This document shows, piece after piece, positions 17,453-26,458 of a DNA stretch of 64,000 bases. The position numbers were made by a program, and so were the translations under genes. The DNA is taken from NCBI RefSeq assembly GCF_039543645.1, contig NZ_BAABKD010000009.1:496001-560000 (forward strand). The letters are read 5' to 3'. The notes below the pieces were generated by a model. That model ran no database searches. It was not told where the DNA came from and saw only the letters and a list, made by a program, of their open reading frames with translations. Within the stretch, counting starts at the first letter, position 1; every line of letters starts with the position of its first letter. Source of the stretch: Paenalcaligenes hermetiae (lineage in GTDB: Bacteria > Pseudomonadota > Gammaproteobacteria > Burkholderiales > Burkholderiaceae_B).

Positions 17453-18040
17453 ATGCGTACTGCCGAAGTTACTCGTAATACCAGCGAAACCCGTATTCGC
17501 GTGTCGATCAATTTAGACGGTACCGGTCGTCAAAACCTAAATAGTGGCGTGCCCTTTTTGGATCATATGCTCGACCAAATCGCACGCCATGGCATGATTG
17601 ATCTGGATATTCATTGCGATGGGGACACTCATATCGACGACCACCACACGGTGGAAGACATTGGTATTACTCTAGGTCAGGCGGTGGCAAAAGCCATCGG
17701 GGACAAAGCGGGTATTCGTCGTTATGGACATGCTTATGTGCCCATGGACGAAGCCTTATCCCGTGTTGCCATCGACTTCTCCGGCCGTCCAGGTCTGTTT
17801 TATTTTGTTGACTTTACCCGCGCTCGCATCGGTAATTTTGACGTAGACTTGGCTCGTGAGTTTTTCCAAGGCTTTGTTAACCACGCCCAAGCCACGGTAC
17901 ACATTGATAACCTGCGCGGTGAGAATGCTCACCACCAATGCGAAACCATTTTTAAAGCCTTTGGTCGCGCCGTTCGTATGGCACTGGAAATGGACCCACG
18001 TAATGAAAACGTGATCCCCTCCACCAAGGGTGTACTCTAA
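17453..18040 (+). CDS. hisB: Imidazoleglycerol-phosphate dehydratase
   Basis: Manganese enzyme that dehydrates imidazole glycerol phosphate. The HHTVED motif and the later HHQCE motif supply the metal ligands; FLDHMLDQIARHG is also typical. It is the monofunctional form, 195 aa from the ATG at 17453. An upstream in-frame start at 17363 would lie inside hisD and add a non-homologous leader, so I rejected it. In relatives hisH would follow, but the next gene here is hisA, 43 bp downstream. Confidence 0.96.
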   Translation: MRTAEVTRNTSETRIRVSINLDGTGRQNLNSGVPFLDHMLDQIARHGMIDLDIHCDGDTHIDDHHTVEDIGITLGQAVAKAIGDKAGIRRYGHAYVPMDEALSRVAIDFSGRPGLFYFVDFTRARIGNFDVDLAREFFQGFVNHAQATVHIDNLRGENAHHQCETIFKAFGRAVRMALEMDPRNENVIPSTKGVL

Positions 18041-18083
18041 CCTTTAGCTTGTTCACTTTTACGCATTTATTGGCTATAACATC

Positions 18084-18824
18084 ATGCTACTCATTCCTGC
18101 CATCGACCTCAAAGACGGACGCTGTGTACGTTTGCGCCAAGGCGCACTAGATGACGTTACTGTTTTCTCCGATGATCCCGCTGCTATGGCGGAACAATGG
18201 CTAGACCAAGGGGCGCGACGTCTACATCTGGTCGATCTTAACGGCGCATTTGCTGGTAAACCTGTCAACCAAGACGCCATTGCGGCGATTTTGGATGCTG
18301 TCAATGACGAGATCCCGGTACAAATTGGTGGTGGTATCCGTGACCTCGACACCATTGAGACGTATCTTGATATGGGTATACGTTATGTCATTATTGGCAC
18401 CGCTGCCGTAAAAAGCCCTGGTTTTTTACGTGATGCCTGTAGCGCCTTTCCTGGTAGCATTATTGTTGGGCTAGACGCCCGTGATGGCAAAGTTGCCACC
18501 GATGGCTGGAGCAAAGTCTCCCGCCACGATGTGCTTGATCTTGCCAAAAAATTCGAGGACTACGGTTGCGAGTCCATCATTTACACTGACATTGGTCGTG
18601 ACGGCATGCTCTCTGGCGTTAACATCGAAGCCACCGTACGTTTAGCTCAACACGTCAATATCCCTGTTATCGCCTCCGGTGGGGTTACCGATATCAAAGA
18701 TATCAAAGCCTTATGCGAAGTCGAGAACGAGGGTGTAGAGGGTGTGATTTTAGGCCGGAGTATCTACGAAGGCACCTTGGACTTCGCCGAGGCGCAAACC
18801 TTTGCTGACGAGTACGAAGCATGA
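18084..18824 (+). CDS. hisA: ProFAR isomerase
   Basis: Phosphoribosylformimino-5-aminoimidazole carboxamide ribotide isomerase, a TIM barrel. The first strand holds PAIDLKDGRCVRL with the catalytic Asp, and the second half-barrel holds YTDIGRDGMLSG with the second Asp. Phosphate-binding loops GGGIRD and ASGGV are present. Length 246 aa is normal. It overlaps hisF by 4 bp. Confidence 0.97.
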   Translation: MLLIPAIDLKDGRCVRLRQGALDDVTVFSDDPAAMAEQWLDQGARRLHLVDLNGAFAGKPVNQDAIAAILDAVNDEIPVQIGGGIRDLDTIETYLDMGIRYVIIGTAAVKSPGFLRDACSAFPGSIIVGLDARDGKVATDGWSKVSRHDVLDLAKKFEDYGCESIIYTDIGRDGMLSGVNIEATVRLAQHVNIPVIASGGVTDIKDIKALCEVENEGVEGVILGRSIYEGTLDFAEAQTFADEYEA

Positions 18825-19591
18825 AATCTGAACCATCTTGCCGTATTATCCCCTGCCTTGACGTCACCGCCGGTCGTGTCGTAAAAGGCGTTAACTTTGT
18901 TGACTTAGTTGATGCAGGGGATCCTGTAGAAATCGCCCGTCGTTATGATGAACAAGGCGCAGATGAACTTACCTTGCTCGATATTACGGCGACCACCGAA
19001 AACCGCGACACCATTCTTCCTGTCATAGCCGAAGTCGCCAAACAAATCACTATCCCGCTGACCGTGGGTGGTGGGATCCGAGAGATCGAAGACATTCAAC
19101 GCATCATCGATGCCGGCGCACATCGCGTTTCTATCAACAGCGCCGCCATTACAAACCCTGACTTGATTCGCGTTGCTAGCGAACAGTTTGGAAAAGAGCG
19201 CATTATCGTTGCTATCGATGCCCGCCAAACAGCAACAGACCCACAAAAATGGGAAATTTATACCCATGGTGGCCATCGCGCCACTGGTCTGGATGCCATC
19301 GAGTGGGCACAACGCGTAGAAGCACTAGGAGCCGGTCAGCTGCTAGTCACTAGCATGGATAAAGACGGCACAAAAACCGGCTTTGATCTCGATCTAACTC
19401 GTGCTATTGCCGAAGCGGTCAACATCCCCGTGATTGCCTCTGGTGGCGTAGGAAACCTACAGCACCTCGCCGATGGCGTTCTTCAGGGCAAAGCCGACGC
19501 GGTGCTAGCCGCCAGCATTTTTCACTTTGGCGAGCACACTATTGCTGAAGCCAAAGCTTTTCTGCGTGATCAAGGCATTACGGTACAATGA
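18821..19591 (+). CDS. hisF: Imidazole glycerol phosphate synthase, cyclase subunit
   Basis: TIM-barrel cyclase that joins PRFAR with ammonia to make IGP and AICAR. IIPCLDVTAGRVVKGVNF carries the catalytic Asp; VGGGIREIEDI and TSMDKDGTKTGFD complete the active site. At 256 aa it is normal. Its glutaminase partner HisH, which supplies ammonia, is not encoded in this cluster. Confidence 0.97.
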   Translation: MKSEPSCRIIPCLDVTAGRVVKGVNFVDLVDAGDPVEIARRYDEQGADELTLLDITATTENRDTILPVIAEVAKQITIPLTVGGGIREIEDIQRIIDAGAHRVSINSAAITNPDLIRVASEQFGKERIIVAIDARQTATDPQKWEIYTHGGHRATGLDAIEWAQRVEALGAGQLLVTSMDKDGTKTGFDLDLTRAIAEAVNIPVIASGGVGNLQHLADGVLQGKADAVLAASIFHFGEHTIAEAKAFLRDQGITVQ

Positions 19592-19986
19592 GTATGTCTT
19601 GGTTAGATCAAGTTAACTTTGATAGCAATGGCCTAATACCGGCCATTGCTCAAGACCACCTAAGCGGACGCATTTTAATGGTTGCGTGGATGAATGCCGA
19701 AGCGCTAGCCGAAACCGTTGCTACGCAACGTGCCGTGTACTGGTCACGCTCGCGCCAGCGCCTATGGCGCAAAGGCGAAGAATCCGGTCACCACCAGTCA
19801 GTGCGCTCGATTCGCTTAGACTGTGACGCTGATGTTATTTTACTTACCGTAGAACAGCACGGTGACATTGCCTGTCACACAGGACGGCATAGCTGCTTTT
19901 TTCAGCGTCTTAACACCAACGGGGACACCCCTAAATGGGAAATCACCGACCCCGTTTTAAAAGACCCAAAGTCCATTTACTCATGA
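19588..19986 (+). CDS. hisI: Phosphoribosyl-AMP cyclohydrolase
   Basis: Opens the adenine ring of PR-AMP. The metal-binding segments LDCDAD and CHTGRHSCF are present, together with VAWMNAEAL and the WSRSRQ stretch. At 132 aa it is the stand-alone cyclohydrolase, not the HisIE fusion. It overlaps hisF by 4 bp, and hisE begins within its last codons. Confidence 0.96.
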   Translation: MSMSWLDQVNFDSNGLIPAIAQDHLSGRILMVAWMNAEALAETVATQRAVYWSRSRQRLWRKGEESGHHQSVRSIRLDCDADVILLTVEQHGDIACHTGRHSCFFQRLNTNGDTPKWEITDPVLKDPKSIYS

Positions 19987-20318
19987 ACGCCGATCTTATA
20001 TTTGCTGAACTCGCTGCTGTGCTGAAATCACGCTTGCCCTCTGCCGGTGGTGATCCTGATAGCTCTTATGTGGCTAAACTTTATGCCAAAGGCCCCGATG
20101 CATTTTTAAAAAAAATTGGCGAGGAAGCCACTGAACTAGTGATGGCAGCTAAAGACCAAAACCGCGAAGCAATCATTGCGGAAACGGCCGACCTTTGGTT
20201 TCATAGTTTAGTCGCATTAAACTACTACAATATCGAACCTAACGATATTATGGCTGAGCTAGCGCGTCGCCAAGGCATTTCCGGTCTAGTGGAAAAAGCC
20301 AATCGCAAAGACGCCTAA
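19983..20318 (+). CDS. hisE: Phosphoribosyl-ATP pyrophosphatase
   Basis: All-alpha MazG-like enzyme that hydrolyses PR-ATP to PR-AMP, the second step of the pathway. The metal-binding motif is KIGEEATELVMAAK, followed by ETADLWFHSLV. I start it at the ATG at 19983, which overlaps the hisI stop by 4 bp and gives 111 aa; a longer frame from 19935 would lie inside hisI. It is the last his gene in the cluster. Confidence 0.95.
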   Translation: MNADLIFAELAAVLKSRLPSAGGDPDSSYVAKLYAKGPDAFLKKIGEEATELVMAAKDQNREAIIAETADLWFHSLVALNYYNIEPNDIMAELARRQGISGLVEKANRKDA

Positions 20319-20377
20319 CTATGGCACAATAGCTAACAAACGGATTTAATGGAAAAGGGCTTTGCCCTGTAGTACAC

Positions 20378-20746
20378 ATGAGTCAAAACTGCTTATTTTG
20401 CAAAATTATTGAAGGCAGCATTCCGTCAACGAAGGTTTATGAAGACGATGAGTTTCTTGCCTTTAAAGACATTAACCCGGTCGCTCCAGTGCATATTCTG
20501 CTGATTCCTAAACACCATATCGTCTCCATGCAGCATGTCACCCCCGACGATGCCTCCTGGCTCGGCAAAATGATGGCTCTGGTGCCTAAGATCGCCGCCG
20601 AAAGTGGCTGTAGGCCAGGACCAGAAGGCGGTTACCGTCTAGTCATTAATAACGGGCAAGACGGCGGTCAAGAAATCGATCACTTACACTTACATATCAT
20701 TGGCGGCCCACGCCCTTGGAAAAACACGGCAACTGCGGTTGCATAA
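20378..20746 (+). CDS. HIT-family purine nucleoside phosphoramidase (HinT-like)
   Basis: Histidine-triad hydrolase of nucleoside phosphoramidates or adenylates. The triad is HLHLHIIGG near the C-terminus, and the N-terminal CLFCKIIEGSIPS has the Cys pair seen in many bacterial HinT proteins. Length 122 aa is typical. It sits between hisE and tatA, a placement common in Burkholderiales. The physiological substrate is unknown. Confidence 0.93.
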   Translation: MSQNCLFCKIIEGSIPSTKVYEDDEFLAFKDINPVAPVHILLIPKHHIVSMQHVTPDDASWLGKMMALVPKIAAESGCRPGPEGGYRLVINNGQDGGQEIDHLHLHIIGGPRPWKNTATAVA

Positions 20747-20758
20747 CGGAGGCCCAAC

Positions 20759-20986
20759 ATGGGTAGTTTTAGTATTTGGCATTGGTTAGTTGTATTGGTC
20801 ATCGTTGCCTTGGTTTTTGGGACCAAAAAACTGCGTAACATTGGTGAGGACCTAGGTGGCGCGGTCAAAGGGTTCAAAAAAGGCATTAAAGAAGCCCAAG
20901 AGGACGATCTTCCACCTAAGCAAGTTCCCGATCAGAGCACCGTAGACGTTCACGCCACAGAAAAACAAGACGTCTCTAAACACTAA
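20759..20986 (+). CDS. tatA: Sec-independent translocase subunit TatA
   Basis: Pore-forming subunit of the twin-arginine translocase. One N-terminal helix is followed by the hinge FGTKKLRNIGEDLGGAVKGFKKG, the TatA amphipathic helix (residues about 20-42). The rest is a charged tail, 75 aa in all. A strong GGAGG lies 9 bp before the ATG. tatB and tatC follow. The Rieske protein PetA encoded nearby carries a twin-arginine signal and is a likely client. Confidence 0.96.
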   Translation: MGSFSIWHWLVVLVIVALVFGTKKLRNIGEDLGGAVKGFKKGIKEAQEDDLPPKQVPDQSTVDVHATEKQDVSKH

Positions 20987-21004
20987 CGCGGCGCATGTGG
21001 CCCT

Positions 21005-21412
21005 ATGTTTGACATTAGCTTTAGTGAACTTTTACTCATCGGCGTGGTGGCGCTAGTGGTTCTTGGACCCGAGCGCCTGCCACGGGTCGCCCGTACGGTT
21101 GGGCATATGTTTGGGCGTGCCCAGCGTTACATGAACGAGGTCAAAAGCGACATTCAACGCGAAATCGATTTAGACGAGATCAACTCCATTAAAAAACAAA
21201 TGGAGGAAGCCTCGACCTCTATTAAGCAATCCGTGAATCAGTTCAGCAACCAAATCAAAGACCCCCTCGAAGAGGCACGTAAAGCTGTCAACGAATTAGG
21301 ACAAGATACAGAGCAAGTGGGGGAAAGCCTTATCAAGGATACCAAGATCACCTCGGATCCCGCGCCCACTTCTCCCGCTTCTGATGATCGCCCTGGTGAT
21401 AAAAAAGAATGA
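21005..21412 (+). CDS. tatB: Sec-independent translocase subunit TatB
   Basis: Works with TatC to recognise twin-arginine signals. It begins MFDISFSELLLIGVVALVVLGPERLP, the classical TatB start with the Glu in the helix and the GPERLP hinge. A long coiled amphipathic region and a Pro/Asp-rich tail follow; 135 aa. It overlaps tatC by 4 bp. Confidence 0.96.
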   Translation: MFDISFSELLLIGVVALVVLGPERLPRVARTVGHMFGRAQRYMNEVKSDIQREIDLDEINSIKKQMEEASTSIKQSVNQFSNQIKDPLEEARKAVNELGQDTEQVGESLIKDTKITSDPAPTSPASDDRPGDKKE

Positions 21413-22167
21413 CTACCCCCACTAACGATACGTTCATCTCCCATTTGGTTGAGCTACGCAGCCGCCTTTTAAAAGCGGTAGTCAGCGTGCTGGCCGTATT
21501 CATCCTTTTGTTTTTATTTCCTGGGCCATCGGTCATTTATGATTTTTTAGCGCAACCGATGCTCGCGTCGTTACCCCAAGACACGCGTATGATTGCCACA
21601 GGCGTGATCACCCCATTTATGGTGCCTGTCAAAGTCACGCTGCTTACTTCATTTATTATCGCCCTGCCTATTGTGCTGTATCAGGCCTGGGCATTTATTG
21701 CCCCGGGTTTATACACACACGAAAAACGCCTGGCTCTGCCCCTGATTTTTTCTAGCACACTGCTCTTCATTTTGGGGATGGCTTTCTGTTATTTTGTGGT
21801 GTTTAAAACCGTTTTTCATTTCATCGCGTCCTTTGCTCCCGACTCCATCACACCCGCGCCAGATATCGAAGCCTACTTAAACTTCGTGATGACGATGTTT
21901 ATTGCTTTTGGGATCACCTTTGAAGTGCCGATTGCGGTGGTGCTACTGGTTAAAACTGGCCTAACCTCTGTCAAAAAACTACGCGAAATCCGTGGCTATG
22001 TAATTGTGGGTGCTTTTGTCATCGCTGCTGTGGTTACCCCGCCCGATGTAATCAGCCAGTTTCTCTTAGCTGGACCACTATGCTTGTTATACGAGGTCGG
22101 TATTATTTTTGCCAACCTAATCAAGCAGCCTCTCAAAACAGAAGCTGATATCGAGGCAGAATCCTAG
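21409..22167 (+). CDS. tatC: Sec-independent translocase subunit TatC
   Basis: Polytopic receptor for twin-arginine signals. Conserved features are the N-terminal HLVELRSRLL with the essential Glu, YQAWAFIAPGLY, the periplasmic loop, and FGITFEVPIAVVLLVKTG. Length 252 aa with six predicted helices is standard. A hairpin terminator lies 14 bp after the stop. Confidence 0.97.
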   Translation: MTTPTNDTFISHLVELRSRLLKAVVSVLAVFILLFLFPGPSVIYDFLAQPMLASLPQDTRMIATGVITPFMVPVKVTLLTSFIIALPIVLYQAWAFIAPGLYTHEKRLALPLIFSSTLLFILGMAFCYFVVFKTVFHFIASFAPDSITPAPDIEAYLNFVMTMFIAFGITFEVPIAVVLLVKTGLTSVKKLREIRGYVIVGAFVIAAVVTPPDVISQFLLAGPLCLLYEVGIIFANLIKQPLKTEADIEAES

Positions 22168-22180
22168 CTTGTCTCATATA

Positions 22181-22202
22181 AAAAGGGCATAAAGCCCTTT
22201 TT
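22181..22202. terminator. Bidirectional terminator between tatC and the hydrolase gene
   Basis: Stem AAAAGGGC/GCCCTTTT with loop ATAAA and T's on either strand. It lies between convergent genes and overlaps the stop codon of the minus-strand hydrolase by two bases. Confidence 0.8.
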
Positions 22203-22908
22203 ACCTTTGCTCTAGCCATGCTTTTACCCGCGACCAAAATCCCAAGCTCGGGTCAATCACCTGCTGGTGGCTCAATGGCTCTTCCCAATACCACAGCTGA
22301 TCACCGGTCTCGATAGCACGCTGGGTAAATTCCCGCGCATAGCTTACAGGAACACGCTCATCCAAAAAGCCATGAATCAACAATATAGGGCAACCTAGAG
22401 GTAATTGCGCAATAGGCGAAGCAGCTAAAAACAAAGAACTGTTTTTTTCAGGGGATGTTTTAAAAAACGCTTGGGCAGCTGCTTCTCCTAACTTGTCATG
22501 ATACGCACGGACCACATCAGTTACTGGTGCCAACGCCACTACGGCCTCCACTTGAGACGCCGTTAGCAAAGCCAGCTGCCCCCCTACCGAATGCCCAATA
22601 CTCAGCAAACGCTTAGGAAGCTGAAGTTGTTGAGCATGCTGTTTAACCTGCTGCAACGCCAGGGAAACGTCATCCCGAATCACAGGCCATTCCCCACCGC
22701 AATCCGCGCGTCGATATTCTATATTCGCTACTGCCCAACCGGTGGCTCGTAAATCTTGTGCCAAAGGTAGCATCAAGCTCAAGTCATGCTGCTGACGCCA
22801 AAACCCACCATGAATCAAAGCAATCACACCTTTGACCTTTACTTCAGTCTTGGGCATAAACCATTGAATAAATTGGGACTTATCTGCCCCATACGTTAGA
22901 ATCTCCAT
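22201..22908 (-). CDS. Alpha/beta hydrolase (kynurenine formamidase/esterase-like)
   Basis: The serine-hydrolase fold is shown by HGGFWR (oxyanion-hole region), the nucleophile elbow GHSVGG, and the later Asp and His in HGFLDERVPV and LSHQQV. This arrangement is common in kynurenine formamidases and small-ester hydrolases; the substrate is not known. I start it at the ATG at 22908, which has AGGTGG at good spacing, rather than a GTG three codons upstream. It is a single gene facing the tat operon. Confidence 0.8.
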   Translation of the reverse strand: MEILTYGADKSQFIQWFMPKTEVKVKGVIALIHGGFWRQQHDLSLMLPLAQDLRATGWAVANIEYRRADCGGEWPVIRDDVSLALQQVKQHAQQLQLPKRLLSIGHSVGGQLALLTASQVEAVVALAPVTDVVRAYHDKLGEAAAQAFFKTSPEKNSSLFLAASPIAQLPLGCPILLIHGFLDERVPVSYAREFTQRAIETGDQLWYWEEPLSHQQVIDPSLGFWSRVKAWLEQR

Positions 22909-22937
22909 ATTTACCACCTTTTATTTCTCCTATTAAT

Positions 22938-23714
22938 ATGGCCAGTATAAACACTTCGCAATTAGTTCAATGGCTCGACAACTATCTACAAGCCTCGCGC
23001 TTTAAGGACTACTGCCCGAATGGGCTGCAAGTCGAAGGCACGCCAACCGTTCAACATATTGTGACCGGTGTGACAGCCTCTCAGGCGCTACTAGAAGCGG
23101 CGGTTGAACGCGGCGCGGACACCGTTTTAGTACATCATGGTTGGTTTTGGAAAAACGAGGACGCTCGTATTCGGGGCATGAAAAAAAAGCGCTTAGCTTT
23201 TGCGTTGGAACACGACCTAAATCTTATTGCTTATCATTTACCTTTAGATGCCCATCCTGAGGTCGGCAATAATACCCAACTCGCGTTACAGCTTGGTTTA
23301 CAGCAGGATAAGGACGAAGATGGGCAACCTATAGGAATTGGTCCTAGCGGCCTTATTCAATTAGGTTATTTAGAAACTCCCAATACCCTAGAAAATGTTG
23401 CTAAAAAGCTTTGTCAACAATTGCAACGAAGCCCTTTGGTTGTTGGGAATCCACAACAGATTATCCAGCGCGTCGCTTGGTGTACGGGTGGTGCCCAAGG
23501 ATTTATGACCGAAGCCATTGACGCCGGCGTTGATTTATATATCAGTGGCGAAGCCTCGGAACCCAACTATCATTACGCCTTAGAAAGCGATACGGCTTAT
23601 ATTGGTGCCGGCCACCATGCAACAGAACGCTATGGCGTAAAAGCACTGGGCGACAAAGTTGCCGCCCAGTTTGGTGTCAAAGTGGAGTTTATCGACATCA
23701 ACAACCCCATTTAA
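22938..23714 (+). CDS. Nif3-like dinuclear metal centre protein
   Basis: Member of the YbgI/Nif3 (GTP cyclohydrolase type 2-like) family, widely conserved with unsettled function. Metal-ligand segments are visible: VLVHHGWFW with two His, AYHLPLDAHPEVGNN with His and Asp, and near the C-terminus GAGHHATERYG with the His/Glu pair. Length 258 aa is usual. It is divergent from the hydrolase gene, with 29 bp between the starts. Confidence 0.92.
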   Translation: MASINTSQLVQWLDNYLQASRFKDYCPNGLQVEGTPTVQHIVTGVTASQALLEAAVERGADTVLVHHGWFWKNEDARIRGMKKKRLAFALEHDLNLIAYHLPLDAHPEVGNNTQLALQLGLQQDKDEDGQPIGIGPSGLIQLGYLETPNTLENVAKKLCQQLQRSPLVVGNPQQIIQRVAWCTGGAQGFMTEAIDAGVDLYISGEASEPNYHYALESDTAYIGAGHHATERYGVKALGDKVAAQFGVKVEFIDINNPI

Positions 23715-23722
23715 CGCGGAAT

Positions 23723-23744
23723 AAAGCCCGTAAATCAGGGCTTT
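23723..23744. terminator. Hairpin between nif3-like gene and mscL
   Basis: Stem AAAGCCC/GGGCTTT with an 8-base loop between convergent genes. The T-tract is weak on the plus strand and slightly better on the minus strand (TTTATT), so it may serve mscL. Confidence 0.5.
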
Positions 23745-23770
23745 AAGGTACAATTAGCGCGATTCACTCA

Positions 23771-24238
23771 TTAAGCATTTTTGTTTTTGAGAGCATCGCG
23801 AATTTCTCGCAATAGCACCACATCCTCGGGTGTGGGTGCTGGCTCAGCCGGAGCCGCAGCTTCCTCGCGGTGGGCTGCTTGGCGCATACGGTTAATCATC
23901 TTAACCATTAAAAAGACCACAAAAGCCAACAAAATAAAGTTGATCAAAATGGTCAAAAAGTTGCCCCAAGCAAACACTACTGCCCCTGCTGCATTAAGCT
24001 CCTCGAGTGTATATGCACCGCTGTAGCCTTCAGGAACACGTAATACGGTGAACTGATTTGCAAAATCGACTTCTCCCCCAAGGATAAAGCTGATAATCGG
24101 CATAATGACATCCTTCACCAGGGAATCGATGATTTTGCCAAACGCGCCACCAATAATTACCCCTACCGCGAGATCAATCATATTGCCTTTAACAGCAAAA
24201 TCGCGGAACTCTTTTAAAAAACCTGTGGTTTTACTCAT
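23771..24238 (-). CDS. mscL: Large-conductance mechanosensitive channel
   Basis: Homopentameric emergency valve that opens under hypo-osmotic stress. The N-terminus has LKEFRDFAVKGNMIDLAVGVIIGGAFGKIIDSLV (residues about 8-42), the S1 amphipathic helix and pore helix. A second helix lies near 75-100, and the end is an acidic Pro/Ala-rich tail with LREIRDAL. Length 155 aa is slightly longer than E. coli. AGAGG precedes the start. Confidence 0.97.
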   Translation of the reverse strand: MSKTTGFLKEFRDFAVKGNMIDLAVGVIIGGAFGKIIDSLVKDVIMPIISFILGGEVDFANQFTVLRVPEGYSGAYTLEELNAAGAVVFAWGNFLTILINFILLAFVVFLMVKMINRMRQAAHREEAAAPAEPAPTPEDVVLLREIRDALKNKNA

Positions 24239-24362
24239 ATAAACCTCTTAATGACATCACAGAAAATTTGCTAACGCTATAATATATAGCTGCAATGAAA
24301 ATACCCAGACCAAGTCCGTAAATTGTGCAAAGCCCAACGTGGGCAGAAATAAGGATACTAGA

Positions 24363-25010
24363 ATGAGTCAAATTACGACACAGCCCAACGAAAACGGAGC
24401 GGAAGAAACTTCCATTCTCCCGTCCGACCCTTCGCGTCGTTTTTGGGTCACTACCGCCTGTGCGGTCGGTGGTGTCGCCGGTGTGGCTACCGCAGTCCCT
24501 TTTGTGGGCTCGTTTGCTCCCTCGGCCAAAGCTCGCGCTGCAGGCGCACCCGTAGAAGTCGATATTTCTACACTCGCTCCAGGCGAAATGCGCACCGTCG
24601 AATGGCGCGGTAATCCCATCTGGATTCTGCACCGTACCGAAGCCCAATTAGCCGCTTTGAAAACCAACGACACTGACTTGGCCGATCCTAACTCCGATCG
24701 CCCTGGCTTTACTCCGGAATACGCCAAAAACGAATTCCGCTCCCGTCGTCCCGAAATCTTTGTGTGTATTGGTATCTGCACCCACTTGGGTTGCTCCCCT
24801 ACACCACGCTTAGACGCAGGTGCTCAGCCGGGCGTACCCTCTAGCTGGACAGGTGGCTTCCTCTGCCCATGCCACGGCTCGACATTTGATCTCGCAGGTC
24901 GTGTCTTCAGCAACAAACCTGCTCCGGATAACCTTGAAATCCCTCCTTACGAATTCTCCGCCGATGGCACCCGTGTCATTATTGGTGTTGATGAGTTCAA
25001 CAAGGCGTAA
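24363..25010 (+). CDS. petA: Ubiquinol-cytochrome c reductase, Rieske iron-sulfur subunit
   Basis: Rieske subunit of the bc1 complex, which moves electrons from ubiquinol to cytochrome c1. The twin-arginine signal SRRFWVTTACAVGG is followed by a membrane anchor. The cluster ligands are CTHLGC and CPCHGS, with the disulfide Cys of each pair present. AAGGAT precedes the ATG at 24363; an upstream in-frame start at 24339 adds eight residues and lacks a ribosome site. petB and petC follow. Confidence 0.97.
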   Translation: MSQITTQPNENGAEETSILPSDPSRRFWVTTACAVGGVAGVATAVPFVGSFAPSAKARAAGAPVEVDISTLAPGEMRTVEWRGNPIWILHRTEAQLAALKTNDTDLADPNSDRPGFTPEYAKNEFRSRRPEIFVCIGICTHLGCSPTPRLDAGAQPGVPSSWTGGFLCPCHGSTFDLAGRVFSNKPAPDNLEIPPYEFSADGTRVIIGVDEFNKA

Positions 25011-25053
25011 AAGGTCTCTACCGTCTTCATAATTCGATTAAAGGAGCCGTTTC

Positions 25054-26439
25054 ATGGCTGGCGACAAAACTGTTGAAACGACAGGTCTATTAGGGTGGAT
25101 AGATAAGCGCTTCCCGCTGACATCCCTCTACAAAGACCATATGTCTGAATACTACGCGCCAAAGAATTTCAACTTTTGGTATTTCTTTGGTTCTTTGGCC
25201 CTACTTGTGCTTGTTATTCAGATCGTGTCAGGGATATTCCTTGTCATGAACTACAAACCCGATGCAGAGCTTGCATTTGCTTCGGTGGAATACATCATGC
25301 GCGAAGTCCCCGGCGGTTGGTTTATCCGCTATATGCACTCCACGGGCGCATCCATGTTCTTCGTGGTTGTGTATTTGCACATGCTGCGTGGGTTGTTTTA
25401 TGGCTCATACCGTAAACCCCGCGAACTTGTATGGATCTTCGGTGTAGCGATTTTCCTTTGTCTAATGGCAGAGGCCTTCTTGGGCTACTTGCTCCCTTGG
25501 GGACAAATGTCCTACTGGGGTGCTCAGGTGATTGTGAACCTGTTCTCAGCCATTCCTTTTATTGGTCCTGAGCTTGCTATCTGGATCCGTGGTGACTATG
25601 TGGTCTCTGACGCCACCTTGAACCGCTTTTTCTCCTTGCACGTTATTGCCATTCCCTTGGTCTTGATTGGCCTAGTTGTGGCGCACTTAATTGCGCTTCA
25701 CGAGGTTGGTTCCAACAACCCCGATGGCATCGAGATCAAAGAAGGTCCTAAAAACGAAAAAGGGATCCCCCTTGATGGTATTCCCTTCCATCCCTATTAC
25801 ACCGTGCATGATATTGTGGGTGTAGCGGGTTTCCTTATCGTATTTGCGGCCATTGTGTTCTTTGCCCCAGAAATGGGTGGGTATTTCTTGGAGTTCAACA
25901 ACTTTATTCCGGCTGACCCCATGAAAACCCCTCCGCACATTGCTCCTGTGTGGTATTTCACCCCTTTCTACTCTATGTTACGTGCAACCACAGACGACTT
26001 CACTTGGCTGCTCGCCGGTGCATCAGTTTTGGCTGCGATTATTTTCTTCTTCAAAGGCTTACCCGGCAAAATGCGCGTCATCGTACCCGCTATCCTAATC
26101 GCCGTAGCCATTGCGCTTAAAGTCTTTGATGCGAAATTCTGGGGTGTGGTCGCCATGGGTGGTACGGTTGTGATCTTGTTTTTCCTACCTTGGTTAGATC
26201 ACAGTCCAGTTAAATCCATTCGTTATCGTCCGACCTGGCATAAATTCCTATACGCCATCTTCATCGTAAACTTCTTGATGTTGGGCTATTTAGGCACACA
26301 GCCGCCTAGCGATTTATACAACCTGCTCAGCCAAGTTGGCACAGTGATTTACCTTGCCTTCTTCTTCCTGATGCCAGTTTGGAGCCGCCTAGGTACATTT
26401 AAGCCAGTTCCCGAGCGCGTTACCTTCCGCGCCCACTAA
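25054..26439 (+). CDS. petB: Ubiquinol-cytochrome c reductase, cytochrome b subunit
   Basis: Membrane core of the bc1 complex with two b hemes. Heme-ligand His residues are in RYMHSTGASMFFVVVYLHMLRG and in RFFSLHVIAIPLVLIGLVVAHL (each given as a region, residues about 92-115 and 190-215). The Qo-site PEWY-type motif appears as APVWYF. Length 461 aa includes the C-terminal helices. AAAGGAG lies before the ATG. Confidence 0.97.
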   Translation: MAGDKTVETTGLLGWIDKRFPLTSLYKDHMSEYYAPKNFNFWYFFGSLALLVLVIQIVSGIFLVMNYKPDAELAFASVEYIMREVPGGWFIRYMHSTGASMFFVVVYLHMLRGLFYGSYRKPRELVWIFGVAIFLCLMAEAFLGYLLPWGQMSYWGAQVIVNLFSAIPFIGPELAIWIRGDYVVSDATLNRFFSLHVIAIPLVLIGLVVAHLIALHEVGSNNPDGIEIKEGPKNEKGIPLDGIPFHPYYTVHDIVGVAGFLIVFAAIVFFAPEMGGYFLEFNNFIPADPMKTPPHIAPVWYFTPFYSMLRATTDDFTWLLAGASVLAAIIFFFKGLPGKMRVIVPAILIAVAIALKVFDAKFWGVVAMGGTVVILFFLPWLDHSPVKSIRYRPTWHKFLYAIFIVNFLMLGYLGTQPPSDLYNLLSQVGTVIYLAFFFLMPVWSRLGTFKPVPERVTFRAH

Positions 26440-26458
26440 GGACCTTTTTCGACACGGA

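Noticed and set aside
24231..24647. 138-codon minus-strand frame upstream of mscL and antisense to petA
   Set aside because: Covers the petA signal region and promoter; no domain and no ribosome site.
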